Assembly: GCF_000420145.1 (NCBI RefSeq)
Contig: NZ_ATUJ01000005.1
Span: 173,388-237,387 of the forward strand
Length of the DNA: 64,000 nt
Direction of reading: 5' to 3'
Source: Paracoccus zeaxanthinifaciens ATCC 21588
GTDB lineage: Bacteria > Pseudomonadota > Alphaproteobacteria > Rhodobacterales > Rhodobacteraceae
The number at the start of each line of letters is the position of its first letter. Position 1 is the first letter of the stretch. Below are positions 21,023-32,733 of the stretch, one piece after another. The notes under the pieces were generated by a model that saw nothing but the letters and a program-made list of their open reading frames with translations, ran no database searches and was not told the origin of the DNA. Position numbers and translations under genes: made by a program.

Positions 21023-21700
21023 ATGTCCAAGATCCTGATCGCCCCGTCGATCCTGTCCGCCGATTTCGCCGATTTCGGCAACGAGATCCGCGCAATCGAG
21101 GCGCAGGGCGCCGACTGGGTCCATGTCGACGTGATGGACGGCCATTTCGTGCCGAACCTGACCTTCGGCCCCCCCGCGGTGAAGGCCTTCCGCCCGCATG
21201 TGAAGACCTTCATGGACGTGCACCTGATGATCGCGCCGGTCGATCCCTTCATCGAGGCCTATGCCGAGGCGGGCGCGGACATGATCACCGCCCATGTCGA
21301 GGCAGGCCCCCACCCGCACCGCACCCTGCAGGCGATCCACGCGACGGGCGCCAAGGCGGGCATCGCGCTGAACCCCGGCACCCCCGCCGAAGCGGTCGAG
21401 CATCTGCTGGACCTGTGCGACATGGTGCTGGTGATGACCGTGAACCCCGGCTTTGGCGGGCAGAAGTTCATCCACAGCCAGATCGCCAAGATCGAGCGGA
21501 TCCGCGCCATGATCGGCGACCGCCCGATCCACATCCAGGTCGATGGCGGCGTCGATACCGAGACCGCACCCCTGGTCGCGCGGGCCGGGGCCGATGTGCT
21601 GGTCGCGGGGTCGGCGGTGTTCCGCGGCGGCTCGGTCGACCGGGCCGACATCTATGGCGCGAATATCGACGCCATCCGCAAGGCGGCCGAAGCAGTTTGA
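21023..21700 (+). CDS. rpe: Ribulose-phosphate 3-epimerase
   Basis: Rpe interconverts ribulose 5-phosphate and xylulose 5-phosphate in the pentose phosphate and Calvin pathways. The 225-residue TIM barrel begins [19 protein letters not shown] and has the catalytic/metal segments [19 protein letters not shown] and [13 protein letters not shown], then [13 protein letters not shown], all intact. The ribosome site GGAGGGAG is well placed. It is unrelated to the flagellar genes before it. Confidence 0.97.
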   Translation: MSKILIAPSILSADFADFGNEIRAIEAQGADWVHVDVMDGHFVPNLTFGPPAVKAFRPHVKTFMDVHLMIAPVDPFIEAYAEAGADMITAHVEAGPHPHRTLQAIHATGAKAGIALNPGTPAEAVEHLLDLCDMVLVMTVNPGFGGQKFIHSQIAKIERIRAMIGDRPIHIQVDGGVDTETAPLVARAGADVLVAGSAVFRGGSVDRADIYGANIDAIRKAAEAV

Positions 21701-21756
21701 CAAAGCCTGCCCGCGCGCGTTTGCTGCGCGGGCAATTCAGCGAACCGGGGGGCGGA

Positions 21757-22536
21757 ATGGATCTGGGCATCAAGGGCAAGCGCGCATTGGTCTGCGCGGC
21801 ATCGAAGGGGTTGGGCCGCGGCTGCGCCGAGGCGCTGGCCGAGGCGGGCGTGGACCTGGTGATCAACAGCCGCACCGAATCCGAGATCACGAAGACCGCG
21901 TCCGAGATCGCCGCGAAATACGGCGTCAGCGTCACGCCCGTCGCCGCCGACATCACCACCGAGGAGGGGCGCGCCAAGGTGCTGGCCGCGCTTGGCGATG
22001 CTGACATCCTGGTGACCAATGCGGGCGGCCCTCCGCCGGGCGACTGGCGCGACTGGGACCGCGACGACTTCATCCGCGCGCTGGACGCCAACATGCTGTC
22101 GGCCGTGGCGCTGATGCAGGCGCTGGTGCCGGGCATGATGGATCGCGGCTGGGGCCGGGTCGTGAACATCACCTCGCAGTCGGTCCGCTCGCCCATCCCG
22201 GCGCTTGGGCTGTCGAACAGCGCGCGTGCGGGGCTGACCGGCTTCGTCGCGGGCATGTCGCGCCAGGTCGCGGGCAGCGGCGTCTGCGTGAACAACATCC
22301 TGCCGGGCATCCACGCCACCGATCGCGCCAACAGCCTGGACGACGGCGTGGCCGGTCGCCAGGGCATCACCCGCGACGAGGCCCGCAAGCAGCGCGAGGC
22401 GGGCATCCCCGCAGGCACCTATGGCACCGCCGAGGATTTCGGCGCCACCTGCGCCTTCCTCTGCAGCCAGCAGGCGCGGTTCATCGTCGGGCAGAACATC
22501 CTGCTGGACGGTGGGGCGCTGAACGTCACCGTCTGA
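21757..22536 (+). CDS. SDR-like protein with altered catalytic motif (BKR-like)
   Basis: This 259-residue Rossmann-fold protein of the short-chain dehydrogenase type has a nucleotide-binding loop reading CAASKGLGRG instead of the TGxxxGIG consensus, and NAGG at the usual place. The YxxxK catalytic pair is replaced by Ser153-Asn-Ser-Ala-Arg157, in the context ALGLSNSARAGLTGF. This matches the BKR-like subgroup of SDR proteins that lack a perfect catalytic tetrad; substrate unknown. The start is an ATG after GGGGGGCG. It is followed 19 bases later by an ABC ATPase gene. Confidence 0.82.
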   Translation: MDLGIKGKRALVCAASKGLGRGCAEALAEAGVDLVINSRTESEITKTASEIAAKYGVSVTPVAADITTEEGRAKVLAALGDADILVTNAGGPPPGDWRDWDRDDFIRALDANMLSAVALMQALVPGMMDRGWGRVVNITSQSVRSPIPALGLSNSARAGLTGFVAGMSRQVAGSGVCVNNILPGIHATDRANSLDDGVAGRQGITRDEARKQREAGIPAGTYGTAEDFGATCAFLCSQQARFIVGQNILLDGGALNVTV

Positions 22537-22555
22537 GGAACGAACGGAAGCCCCC

Positions 22556-23644
22556 TTGCCCGATGCGCCCAGACTGGAGGTCAGGAACCTGACCCGCCGC
22601 TTCGACGGCTGTGCCGTCGTCGACGATGTCGACTTCGCCGTCGAGGCAGGCCAGGTCGCCTGCCTTCTGGGCCCGTCGGGCTGCGGAAAATCGACCACGC
22701 TGCGCATCGTCGCAGGCGTGGACATGCAGGATCAGGGGCGGATCTTCGTCGATGGCAACCTGATCTGCGACACCGATTTCCGCGTGCCGCCGGAACGCCG
22801 CGCCATCGGTCTGATGTTCCAGGACTTCGCCCTGTTCCCTCACCTGCCCGTGCGCGAGAACGTGGCCTTCGGGCTGAAGGGCGGTTTCGCGGCCAATCGC
22901 GACCGCGTGCTGGACCTGCTGGCGCGCGTGCAGATGGGCGCGCATCTCGACAGCTTTCCGCACGAGCTGTCGGGCGGCGAACAGCAGCGGGTCGCGCTGG
23001 CCCGTGCGCTGGCCCCGCGCCCGCGCGTCCTGCTGATGGACGAACCCTTCAGTGGCCTGGACGAACGTCTGCGCGACGGCATCCGCGACGAGACGCTGGC
23101 CCTGCTGAAGGAAGAGGGTACCGCCGTCCTGCTGGTCACGCACGAACCGCACGAGGCCATGCGCATGGCCGACCAGATCCTGCTGATGCGCGACGGGCGG
23201 ATCGTGCAGCAGGGCGCGCCCTACAATCTCTACAATGCGCCGGTGGACCGGCAGGCCGCCGCGTTCTTCAGCGACATCAACCTGCTGACCGGCCGCGTGT
23301 CCGGCGCGCTGACCCGCACGCCCTTCGGCGAATTCCTGACCCCCGGCCTGCCCGACGGGTCCGAGGTGGACATCGTCATCCGCCCCCAGCACCTGAAGAT
23401 CGACTTCGACCGCGCGGGCCAGGGCCCCTCGCCCACGGTCGAGAACGGCACCGCCGCCCGCGCGCGGGTCCGCAGGGCGCGTTACCTGGGCCGCGAATCG
23501 CTGGTCGAATTCGCCACGGACGAGGGCGGGATCCTGCTGAACGCCACCGTTCCCGGTGTCTTCCTGCCCCCCGAGGGCACGCCCATGTGGCTGATGCTGC
23601 GCCGCGACCGGGTCTTCGTCTTCCCGCGCAAGCCCCGGACCTGA
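22556..23644 (+). CDS. ABC transporter ATP-binding protein, FbpC/PotA type (orphan)
   Basis: The 362-residue ATPase has the Walker A GPSGCGKST, Q-loop MFQDFALFPHLPVREN, signature [15 protein letters not shown] and Walker B RVLLMDEPFSGLD, followed by a C-terminal TOBE-like region with VIRPQHLKIDF. The family imports ferric iron, polyamines, thiamine or sulfate. No permease or binding protein lies nearby, so the substrate cannot be assigned. It starts at a TTG, with the ribosome site GGAAG just upstream. It may be co-transcribed with the SDR-like gene. Confidence 0.85.
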   Translation: MPDAPRLEVRNLTRRFDGCAVVDDVDFAVEAGQVACLLGPSGCGKSTTLRIVAGVDMQDQGRIFVDGNLICDTDFRVPPERRAIGLMFQDFALFPHLPVRENVAFGLKGGFAANRDRVLDLLARVQMGAHLDSFPHELSGGEQQRVALARALAPRPRVLLMDEPFSGLDERLRDGIRDETLALLKEEGTAVLLVTHEPHEAMRMADQILLMRDGRIVQQGAPYNLYNAPVDRQAAAFFSDINLLTGRVSGALTRTPFGEFLTPGLPDGSEVDIVIRPQHLKIDFDRAGQGPSPTVENGTAARARVRRARYLGRESLVEFATDEGGILLNATVPGVFLPPEGTPMWLMLRRDRVFVFPRKPRT

Positions 23645-23654
23645 GCTGCCCGTT

Positions 23655-23679
23655 CCGAAGGCGGAAAACGCCGCTTCGG
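23655..23679 (+). terminator. Hairpin after the ABC ATPase gene
   Basis: CCGAAGGCG and CGCCGCTTCGG can pair around a GAAAA loop with one bulge, 10 bases after the ABC ATPase stop and before the glycine riboswitch leader. There is no T-tract, so it is only a candidate terminator. Confidence 0.4.
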
Positions 23680-23739
23680 GGTCCGGATGCGACAAAATCC
23701 TTGCCTTGCGCCCGCACCGCCGCTAGCAGCGGGAACAGG

Positions 23740-23902
23740 AATTCGGGAGACACCGGCCATGCGCCGGGGCCGAAGGAGCAGCCGCCCCGGCGAACTCTCA
23801 GGCAAAAGGACCGTCTTCCACCAGAACTCTGGAGAGTGGCCGCAAGGCCCGCCGAAGGGATAACGATCTCAGGCGTCCGCAAGGACAGGGACAGAGGGGG
23901 CA
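23740..23902 (+). promoter_or_regulatory. Tandem glycine riboswitch upstream of gcvT
   Basis: Two glycine aptamers are recognisable. The first runs about 23743-23813 with CCGAAGGAGCA and CTCTCAGGCAAAAGGACCG. The second runs about 23825-23900 with CTCTGGAGAG, GCCGAAGGG, CTCAGGCGTC and GGACAGGGACAGAGG. The layout is the classic tandem glycine riboswitch that raises expression of glycine cleavage genes when glycine is abundant. It lies 75 bp before gcvT. Confidence 0.95.
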
Positions 23903-23976
23903 TCGACACGCGGGGGCGACCCCGCAGGACCGATGCCGGCTGACCGGCAGCAAGCGATGACAGGGGAGGGCCGCGC

Positions 23977-25098
23977 ATGGCCGACACGCGTCGAACCGGA
24001 CTGAACGAACTGCACAGGGAACTGGGCGCCCGCATGGTGTCCTTCGCGGGATGGGACATGCCCGTCCAGTTCCCGATGGGCGTCATGGCCGAACATCTGC
24101 ACACGCGCGAAAAGGCGGGCCTGTTCGACGTGGGCCATATGGGCCAGGTGCTGATCCGCCCGCAGGACGGCGACATCGCCAGCGCGGCGCTTGCGCTGGA
24201 AACGGTGATCGCGGCCGACGTGCTGTCCCTGCCCGAGGGGCGGCAGCGCTACGGACTGTTCACCAACGACACGGGCGGCATCCTGGACGACCTGATGTTC
24301 GCCAATCGCGGCGATCACTTTCTGCTGGTCGTCAACGCCGCCTGCGCCCAGCAGGACATCGCCATCCTGAAGGGCCTGGCCGGCGTCACCGTCACCCCCG
24401 TCACCGATCGCGGCCTTCTGGCGCTGCAGGGTCCGCAGGCCGCCGAGGTGCTGGCGCGGATCGTCCCGCAGGCTGCCGACATGCGCTTCATGGACAGCGT
24501 GACGCTGGACTGGCAGGGGCACGCGCTCTGGGTCTCGCGCTCGGGCTATACGGGCGAGGACGGCTACGAGATATCGGTCCCCGAGGCGCAGGTCGAGGCC
24601 TTCGCCCGCGCGCTTCTGGAGCACCCAGAGGTCGCGCCGATCGGCCTCGGGGCCCGCGACAGCCTGCGGCTGGAGGCGGGGATGCCGCTTTACGGCCACG
24701 ACATGGATGCGGGCGTCACGCCCGGCGCGGCGGGGCTGGGCTGGGCCGTGTCCAAGGCCCGCAGGCAGGGCGGCGCGCGCGAGGGGGGCTTTCCCGGCGC
24801 CGGCGTGATCCTGCCCGAACTGGCGCGGGGCGCCACCTCCGTGCGCCGGGGCCTGCGCCCCGAGGGCCGCGCGCCCATCCGCGAGGGCGTCGTGATCTTT
24901 GCCGCGAACGAGGGCGGAGAGCCCTTGGGCCAGGTCAGCTCGGGCGGGTTCGGCCCCTCGGTCGGCGGACCGGTCGCCATGGCGCGCATCCCCGCCGACA
25001 TCCCCGAGGGCACGACCGTCTTCGCCGAACTGCGCGGCAAGCGCATTCCCGCGACGGTCGCGGCCCTTCCCTTCATCACCCCAAGCTACAAGCGCTGA
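23977..25098 (+). CDS. gcvT: Glycine cleavage system T protein (aminomethyltransferase)
   Basis: GcvT transfers the methylene group from the aminomethyl-lipoyl arm of GcvH to tetrahydrofolate and releases ammonia. The 373-residue protein begins with the typical LNELHRELGARMVSFAGWDMPVQ (shortened here to its key residues) and contains GLFDVGHMGQ, SRSGYTGEDGYE and LGARDSLRLEAGMPLYGHD, all conserved. It is controlled by the glycine riboswitch and followed 11 bases later by gcvH. Confidence 0.96.
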   Translation: MADTRRTGLNELHRELGARMVSFAGWDMPVQFPMGVMAEHLHTREKAGLFDVGHMGQVLIRPQDGDIASAALALETVIAADVLSLPEGRQRYGLFTNDTGGILDDLMFANRGDHFLLVVNAACAQQDIAILKGLAGVTVTPVTDRGLLALQGPQAAEVLARIVPQAADMRFMDSVTLDWQGHALWVSRSGYTGEDGYEISVPEAQVEAFARALLEHPEVAPIGLGARDSLRLEAGMPLYGHDMDAGVTPGAAGLGWAVSKARRQGGAREGGFPGAGVILPELARGATSVRRGLRPEGRAPIREGVVIFAANEGGEPLGQVSSGGFGPSVGGPVAMARIPADIPEGTTVFAELRGKRIPATVAALPFITPSYKR

Positions 25099-25109
25099 GG
25101 AGCTTCCCC

Positions 25110-25469
25110 ATGCTGAAATACACCGAAGATCACGAATGGCTGCGCAGCGACGGCGACGAGGTCACCGTCGGCATCACCAAGCATGCCAGCGAGCAGCTGG
25201 GTGACGTCGTTTTCATCGAGCTGCCCGAAGAGGGCCGCGAGGTCGAGGCCGGCGAGGAGATCGTCGTGATCGAATCGGTCAAGGCCGCGTCTGACATCAC
25301 CGCCCCCGTCGCGGGCGTCATCACCGCCGTGAACGCCGATCTGGCCGACGCGCCCGCCACCGTGAACGAGGACCCGATGGGCACCTGGTTCTTCCGCATC
25401 AAGCCCGCCGATGCCTCGGCCGTCGAGGGCTTCATGGACGAAGCCGCCTACCAGGCGCTGATCGGCTGA
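25110..25469 (+). CDS. gcvH: Glycine cleavage system H protein
   Basis: GcvH is the small shuttle protein that carries the aminomethyl group on lipoate. The 119 residues include [20 protein letters not shown] and the lipoylation site Lys58 in [11 protein letters not shown]. Size and motifs are standard. The ATG follows GAGGAGC with good spacing. Confidence 0.97.
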   Translation: MLKYTEDHEWLRSDGDEVTVGITKHASEQLGDVVFIELPEEGREVEAGEEIVVIESVKAASDITAPVAGVITAVNADLADAPATVNEDPMGTWFFRIKPADASAVEGFMDEAAYQALIG

Positions 25470-25479
25470 CATGATCCTG

Positions 25480-25501
25480 CGGGGGCCCATCCGGCCCCCG
25501 T
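25480..25501 (+). terminator. Hairpin between gcvH and gcvP
   Basis: GCGGGGGCC and GGCCCCCG form a strong GC stem with a short loop directly after the gcvH stop. It lacks a T-tract. It may attenuate transcription into gcvP or protect the gcvTH message, giving excess H protein over P protein. That role is an inference. Confidence 0.45.
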
Positions 25502-25533
25502 TCCCACACCAAGGCAAGGGGCAACCGCCCCGG

Positions 25534-28383
<2,850 letters not shown>

Positions 28384-28542
28384 CATGACGAGGGGGGCGG
28401 CATTCGGGCCGTCCCTGCACATGCGCGGGGCAGCGGGCCGCCAAACGCATGAAATCTTGGAACGATCGCGGCGCTCACGCGCTATTGATGGGTAAGACCG
28501 CAGGCTTCACGCCGCCGTGACCCCCAGTTCCACGAGGTTCCC

Positions 28543-28905
28543 ATGCCCCAAAGCGCCCTTGCCCCCGACGACAACGCCCGGGAAGAGCTTGCCGCAAGGC
28601 TCATGGCCATCCCGGCCCTTCTTGCCCTGATCGCCGCCCTGACCGAGCTGCTGTGGCGCGGGTCCGGCATCGCGCATACGCCCGGCGCGTGGCTGGCCGT
28701 GGCCGCGACCGCCGCGCTGTTCCTGGGGGCGCTGCTGACCGGCGCGCTGCGCCCCGGCGGGTTTCGCACCTTCCTGACCGTGATGCTGCTGGTGGGCGGC
28801 CTGCTGACCATCCTGTGTGCGTGGTTCCTGGAATCCGGGCTGGTCATGGCCGCCGTCGCCGTCATGCTGGTGGCATGGCTGATCTTCATCCTGATCGCGA
28901 GGTAA
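28543..28905 (+). CDS. Small four-helix membrane protein, probable membrane anchor of the PQQ dehydrogenase
   Basis: The 120-residue protein has four hydrophobic segments (around residues 22-42, 47-66, 76-93 and 97-119) and a short hydrophilic N-terminus. It ends five bases before the PQQ dehydrogenase start. Membrane-bound glucose/quinate-type dehydrogenases normally have an N-terminal domain of about 150 residues with five membrane helices fused to the PQQ domain; the following gene lacks it. This product is therefore probably that domain as a separate subunit, which is an inference from size and position. Confidence 0.75.
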   Translation: MPQSALAPDDNAREELAARLMAIPALLALIAALTELLWRGSGIAHTPGAWLAVAATAALFLGALLTGALRPGGFRTFLTVMLLVGGLLTILCAWFLESGLVMAAVAVMLVAWLIFILIAR

Positions 28906-28910
28906 CGGCC

Positions 28911-30818
28911 ATGAAACTGCGCATAGCCCTTCTGACGATGACCGCCCTGCCCGCTGCCGCCCTGTCCCCTGCCGCCATGGCCCAGCAGACCGAATGGACC
29001 GCCTTCCACGGCAACGGGATGGCGCAGAAATACAGCGCCTCGACCCAGATCACCCCCGAGAACGTGGGCCAGCTGGAAAAGGTGTGGGAGGTGCATACCG
29101 GCGACGTTTCCGACGGATCGGGCGATCTGCCTGGCACCGTCTGGTCCGCGACGCCGATCCTGGCGAACGACCTTCTGTATATCGGGACGCCCTTCTATCG
29201 CATCCTCGCCGTCGAGCCCGACACCGGCGAGATCGTCTGGACCTACGAGCCCGACAGCACCGTCCTTGAACCCCTGACCCAGCCCGAGCTGAAGAACCGC
29301 GGCGTCACCTATTGGCAGGACCCCGAGGGCGGCGACGGCCCCTGCACGCGGCGCGTCATCATCGGGACGATGGACGCGCATCTGCATGCGGTCGATGCCG
29401 ATGACGGCCAGCTGTGCGAGGGCTTCGGCGAAAGCGGGATCCTGGACGTGAACCAGTGGAACACGCCGGACGCGAACTTTCCGTTGTCCCAGCTGCAACC
29501 GCCCACCGTGTTTCGCGACAAGCTGATCGTCGGCTGGGCGGGCAAGGACTGGCACGATGCGGACAATCCGCTCGGCTCGGTCTTCGGGGTCGATGCGCGG
29601 ACCGGCGAACGCGTCTGGACCTTCCATTCCATCCCCGAGGATTACGAGGGTCTGACTGGCACCTCGAATGTCTGGACCGCCATGTCGGTCGACGAGGAGA
29701 ACGGCCTCGTCTACCTGCCCGTCTCCAGCCCCAGCCCGGATTTCTATGGCGGCACGCGCCTGGACGAGATCCCGCTGGCGACCTCGGTCACGGCGGTGAA
29801 CGGCGATACCGGCCAGGTGGAATGGTCGCGCCAGCTGGTCCATCACGACATCTGGGATTACGATACCGTGTCGGCCCCCACGCTGGTGGACATCCCCGGC
29901 GAAGGCGGCAGCACGCCCGCGCTGGTGCAGCCCACCAAGATGGGGCTGGCCTATGTCCTGAACCGCCTGACCGGAGAGCCGATCTTCCCCATCGAGGAAC
30001 GCGAGGTTCCCCAGACCGATGTCGAGGGCGAGGTGTCCTCGGCCACCCAGCCCTATCCCACCCTGCCGAAATCGCCCATCGGCGACGATTGGGGCGGGGT
30101 CTTCGGCCTGGCCGATATCGCCTCCTTCGGCTACTGCTCTCGCAAGTTCGAGGATCTGCGCTACGAAGGGCGCTTCACCCCGCCCTCGACCGAAGGGTCG
30201 CTGGCCTTTCCGGCCACGGCGGGCGGGATGCAATGGGGCGGCGGCGCGGTCGATCCCGAAAACGGCATCCTCTACATCAACAGCTCTCGCGTGGCGCAGA
30301 TCTATCAGTTGATCGAGCGCGAGGAGTATTCCGAGCTGACCTCGGGCGGGTCCGAGGCGACGGGCGGGCTGTTCCCGCAGAACGGCGCGCCCTACGGGTT
30401 CCGGCTGACGAATTTCCTGAACCCGATGGGCATGCCCTGCTGGAAGCCCCCCTTCGGCATCATGAGCGCGATCGACCTGAAATCGGGCGAGACGCTGTGG
30501 GAACGCCCCTTCGGACAGGTCCAGAAATGGGGCTTCTACATGCCCGAAAGCTGGGGCTCGCCCACCATAGGGGGACCGGTGGCCACGGCCTCGGGGCTGA
30601 TCTTCATCGGGGCCTCGATGGATGCGCGGGTCCGTGCGCTGGATGCGGCGACGGGCGACACGCTGTGGAAGGCGCAGGTGGACGCGCCCGCGGTGTCGAT
30701 CCCGGCGGTCTACGATTACGACGACCGGCAATATGTCGTCTTCGCGGTGGGCGGAAACTCGATCATCAAGCCGCAGGTCTCGGACCAGCTGGTGGCCTTT
30801 GCCCTGCCCGAGGATTGA
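28911..30818 (+). CDS. Exported PQQ-dependent dehydrogenase, glucose/quinate/shikimate family
   Basis: The 635-residue protein has a signal peptide ([18 protein letters not shown], cleavage after AMA) followed by an eight-bladed quinoprotein propeller. Propeller repeats with the tryptophan docking motif are clear: [41 protein letters not shown] and [31 protein letters not shown] is the segment shared by membrane glucose and quinate dehydrogenases. It would oxidise a sugar or cyclitol in the periplasm and pass electrons to ubiquinone. The substrate cannot be read from the sequence. No PQQ synthesis genes are in the window. A hairpin follows the stop. Confidence 0.88.
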   Translation: MKLRIALLTMTALPAAALSPAAMAQQTEWTAFHGNGMAQKYSASTQITPENVGQLEKVWEVHTGDVSDGSGDLPGTVWSATPILANDLLYIGTPFYRILAVEPDTGEIVWTYEPDSTVLEPLTQPELKNRGVTYWQDPEGGDGPCTRRVIIGTMDAHLHAVDADDGQLCEGFGESGILDVNQWNTPDANFPLSQLQPPTVFRDKLIVGWAGKDWHDADNPLGSVFGVDARTGERVWTFHSIPEDYEGLTGTSNVWTAMSVDEENGLVYLPVSSPSPDFYGGTRLDEIPLATSVTAVNGDTGQVEWSRQLVHHDIWDYDTVSAPTLVDIPGEGGSTPALVQPTKMGLAYVLNRLTGEPIFPIEEREVPQTDVEGEVSSATQPYPTLPKSPIGDDWGGVFGLADIASFGYCSRKFEDLRYEGRFTPPSTEGSLAFPATAGGMQWGGGAVDPENGILYINSSRVAQIYQLIEREEYSELTSGGSEATGGLFPQNGAPYGFRLTNFLNPMGMPCWKPPFGIMSAIDLKSGETLWERPFGQVQKWGFYMPESWGSPTIGGPVATASGLIFIGASMDARVRALDAATGDTLWKAQVDAPAVSIPAVYDYDDRQYVVFAVGGNSIIKPQVSDQLVAFALPED

Positions 30819-30824
30819 ACGCGC

Positions 30825-30846
30825 AAGGCCCCCTTCCGGGGGCCTT
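30825..30846 (+). terminator. Hairpin after the PQQ dehydrogenase gene
   Basis: AAGGCCCCC and GGGGGCCTT pair perfectly (9 bp, 4-base loop) seven bases after the stop. The stem ends in TT but has no longer T-tract. It is a probable intrinsic terminator ahead of the tRNA gene. Confidence 0.65.
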
Positions 30847-30883
30847 GACAAGCTTCGGACCCCGCGCAACAAATCATGCCGAT

Positions 30884-30959
<76 letters not shown>

Positions 30960-31151
30960 TCCCTCCGCATTTTGCCGGTTTCATGGGCGCCCCCGCCTTG
31001 GTCGCTGCTGATGTGCTTTGCGCAACACCTGCCACGACAAATGATCGCACACGATAATATCCCTACAGCTTGACCGATGTTCGGGTAAACGCGAAGCGAA
31101 CAGCCCGAAGCAGATTGCCGACGGCGATTGAACCCATGCAGGAGACTTGCC

Positions 31152-32231
31152 GTGGCAAGCTTTTCGACCATCGTGCCGCTTTTCTCGTTCGGGCAATGGA
31201 CCGGCGCATCGACCGTCAGCACGGTCGGCTATCCTGCCGGGACCCGGTTCACGCTGAACGAACCCGCATCGCTGTCGCTTCTGGTCGTGAACGACGATGA
31301 CGGGCTTCCGGCGGATTCTCCGGACAACCTGTTCTCGGACGGCTTCCTCGACACGCCGGCCGACGGGTCCGCACCTTCGACCGCGAACAACGACCAGCTG
31401 CTCGGCTCGCCGGTCACGCTGGACGGCATCACCTATCCGGCAGGCAGCCAGGTCGAGCTGGAATTCGGCTTCACCACCGTTTCGGGCGATCTGTTCTGGG
31501 TGATCCGCATCAACGGCACCAATGTGGGCATCAGCGGACCGGAGCTGCCGATCCCCGGCACGACCTATACGGTCGCCTCCAGCCTTGATTCGCAGCAGAC
31601 CCCCTATTCGGCGATCCCCTGCTTCGTGACCGGCACCTTGATCGCGACCCCCCGCGGGCAGGTCGCCGTCGAGGATCTGGCGGTGGGCGACCACGTGCTG
31701 AACCGCGACGGGGCCGCCTGCCCGATCCGCTGGATCGGCCGCCGCGATCTGACCGAGGCCGAGATCGCCGCGCAGCCCAACCTGCGCCCGATCCGCATCG
31801 CGCGCGGCGCGCTTGGGCAGGGGCTGCCGTCGCAGGATCTGATGGTATCGCCGCAGCACCGCGTCCTGGTGCGGTCGGGCATCGCACGGCGGATGTTCGG
31901 GACCGACGAGGTGCTGGTCGCGGCCAAGTCGCTGGTCGGCCTGGAGGGCGTCGAGATCTGCGCCGACGGCCCCGCCCCATCCTATGTCCACATCCTGTTC
32001 GACGATCACCAGATCATCCTGTCGAACGGCGCACCGACCGAAAGCCTATTCACCGGCACCGAGGCATTGAAGGCGGTCGGCGCCGCCGCCCGGGCCGAAA
32101 TCCTGGCCCTGTTCCCGCAGCTTGCCGAAACCGGCTTCCAGCCGCTGCCCGCAGCGCCGATCCCCTCGGGCAGCCGCCAACGAGGGCTGATCGCGCGCCA
32201 TATCCGGAACGGTCGCCCCCTGCTGGGGTGA
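31152..32231 (+). CDS. Hint (hedgehog/intein) domain protein 1
   Basis: The 359-residue protein has an N-terminal beta-rich region of about 155 residues ([19 protein letters not shown]) and then a Hint domain starting at Cys157 in [17 protein letters not shown]. The block [17 protein letters not shown], the His motif [14 protein letters not shown] and [15 protein letters not shown] follow. Hint_2-type proteins of this size are common and uncharacterised in Rhodobacteraceae; by analogy with hedgehog proteins, Cys157 could drive self-cleavage that frees the N-terminal part. The start is a GTG with AGGAGA seven bases before it. A paralogue lies at 32734-33780. Confidence 0.85.
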   Translation: MASFSTIVPLFSFGQWTGASTVSTVGYPAGTRFTLNEPASLSLLVVNDDDGLPADSPDNLFSDGFLDTPADGSAPSTANNDQLLGSPVTLDGITYPAGSQVELEFGFTTVSGDLFWVIRINGTNVGISGPELPIPGTTYTVASSLDSQQTPYSAIPCFVTGTLIATPRGQVAVEDLAVGDHVLNRDGAACPIRWIGRRDLTEAEIAAQPNLRPIRIARGALGQGLPSQDLMVSPQHRVLVRSGIARRMFGTDEVLVAAKSLVGLEGVEICADGPAPSYVHILFDDHQIILSNGAPTESLFTGTEALKAVGAAARAEILALFPQLAETGFQPLPAAPIPSGSRQRGLIARHIRNGRPLLG

Positions 32232-32242
32232 TGTCGCAGGAC

Positions 32243-32268
32243 GGGGGCCGGTCGCCGGACCGGCCCCC
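32243..32268. terminator. Strong hairpin between Hint gene 1 and the argC fragment
   Basis: GGGGGCCGGTC and GACCGGCCCCC form a perfect 11-bp stem with loop GCCG. It sits between two convergent ends (Hint gene 1 on plus, the argC remnant on minus). There is no T-tract on either side. Its presence only beside the argC fragment, and not beside the intact argC, bears on which copy is original. Confidence 0.65.
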
Positions 32269-32272
32269 GAAC

Positions 32273-32673
32273 GATCAGAGGCCCAGCCCCTCGGGCAGGC
32301 CCAGCATGATGTTCATGTTCTGCACGGCCGCACCCGACGCGCCCTTGCCCAGGTTGTCGAGAACCGCCACGATCAGCGCGCAGCCGCCATCCTCGTCGCC
32401 ATGGACGCTGATGCGCATGCGGTTGGTGCCGTTCATGTCCTGCGGGTCGATGCGCGCGCCCAGGGTGTCGGCGCGCACGACCTGCACGAATTCCTGCCCG
32501 GCATAGTGATCGGCCAGCGCCTGGTGCAGCGCGCCGATGCTGCGGTCGTCGTCCAGATGCAGCGGCAGCTGCACCGCCATGCCCTGCGCGAAGCTGCCGA
32601 CCGAAGGTGCGAAGACTGACTGCATCAGCAGCCCGCCATGCGTCATGATCTCGGGGATGTGCTTGTGGCGCTG
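32273..32673 (-). repeat. 401-bp direct repeat, copy 1 (argC 3' end)
   Basis: This stretch aligns without gaps to 33921-34321 at a constant offset of 1648 bp. By eye about seven bases differ, among them the stop codon (TGA here, TAA in copy 2). Identity breaks off sharply on both sides. The copies have the same orientation and flank Hint gene 2. Confidence 0.95.
32275..32673 (-). pseudogene. argC: argC 3' fragment (remnant of N-acetyl-gamma-glutamyl-phosphate reductase)
   Basis: This codes for the last 132 residues of ArgC, from QRHKHIPEIMTHGGLLMQ to the normal C-terminus LGLPEGLGL, in frame and without stops. The N-terminal NADP domain and the catalytic cysteine are missing. An ATG at 32700 could open a 141-codon frame, but the extra residues are not ArgC-like and there is no ribosome site. 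It is a leftover of a duplication or recombination and is probably not functional. Confidence 0.93.
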
Positions 32674-32733
32674 TCCTGACCCTAGACGGCGGATATTCAT
32701 CCAGTCGACAGAAAACGGTCGTTCTTGTCGCCT

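Noticed and set aside
32275..32700. 141-codon frame over the argC fragment as an independent gene
   Set aside because: Only the last 132 residues are ArgC; the extra start has no ribosome site and the catalytic part is missing.
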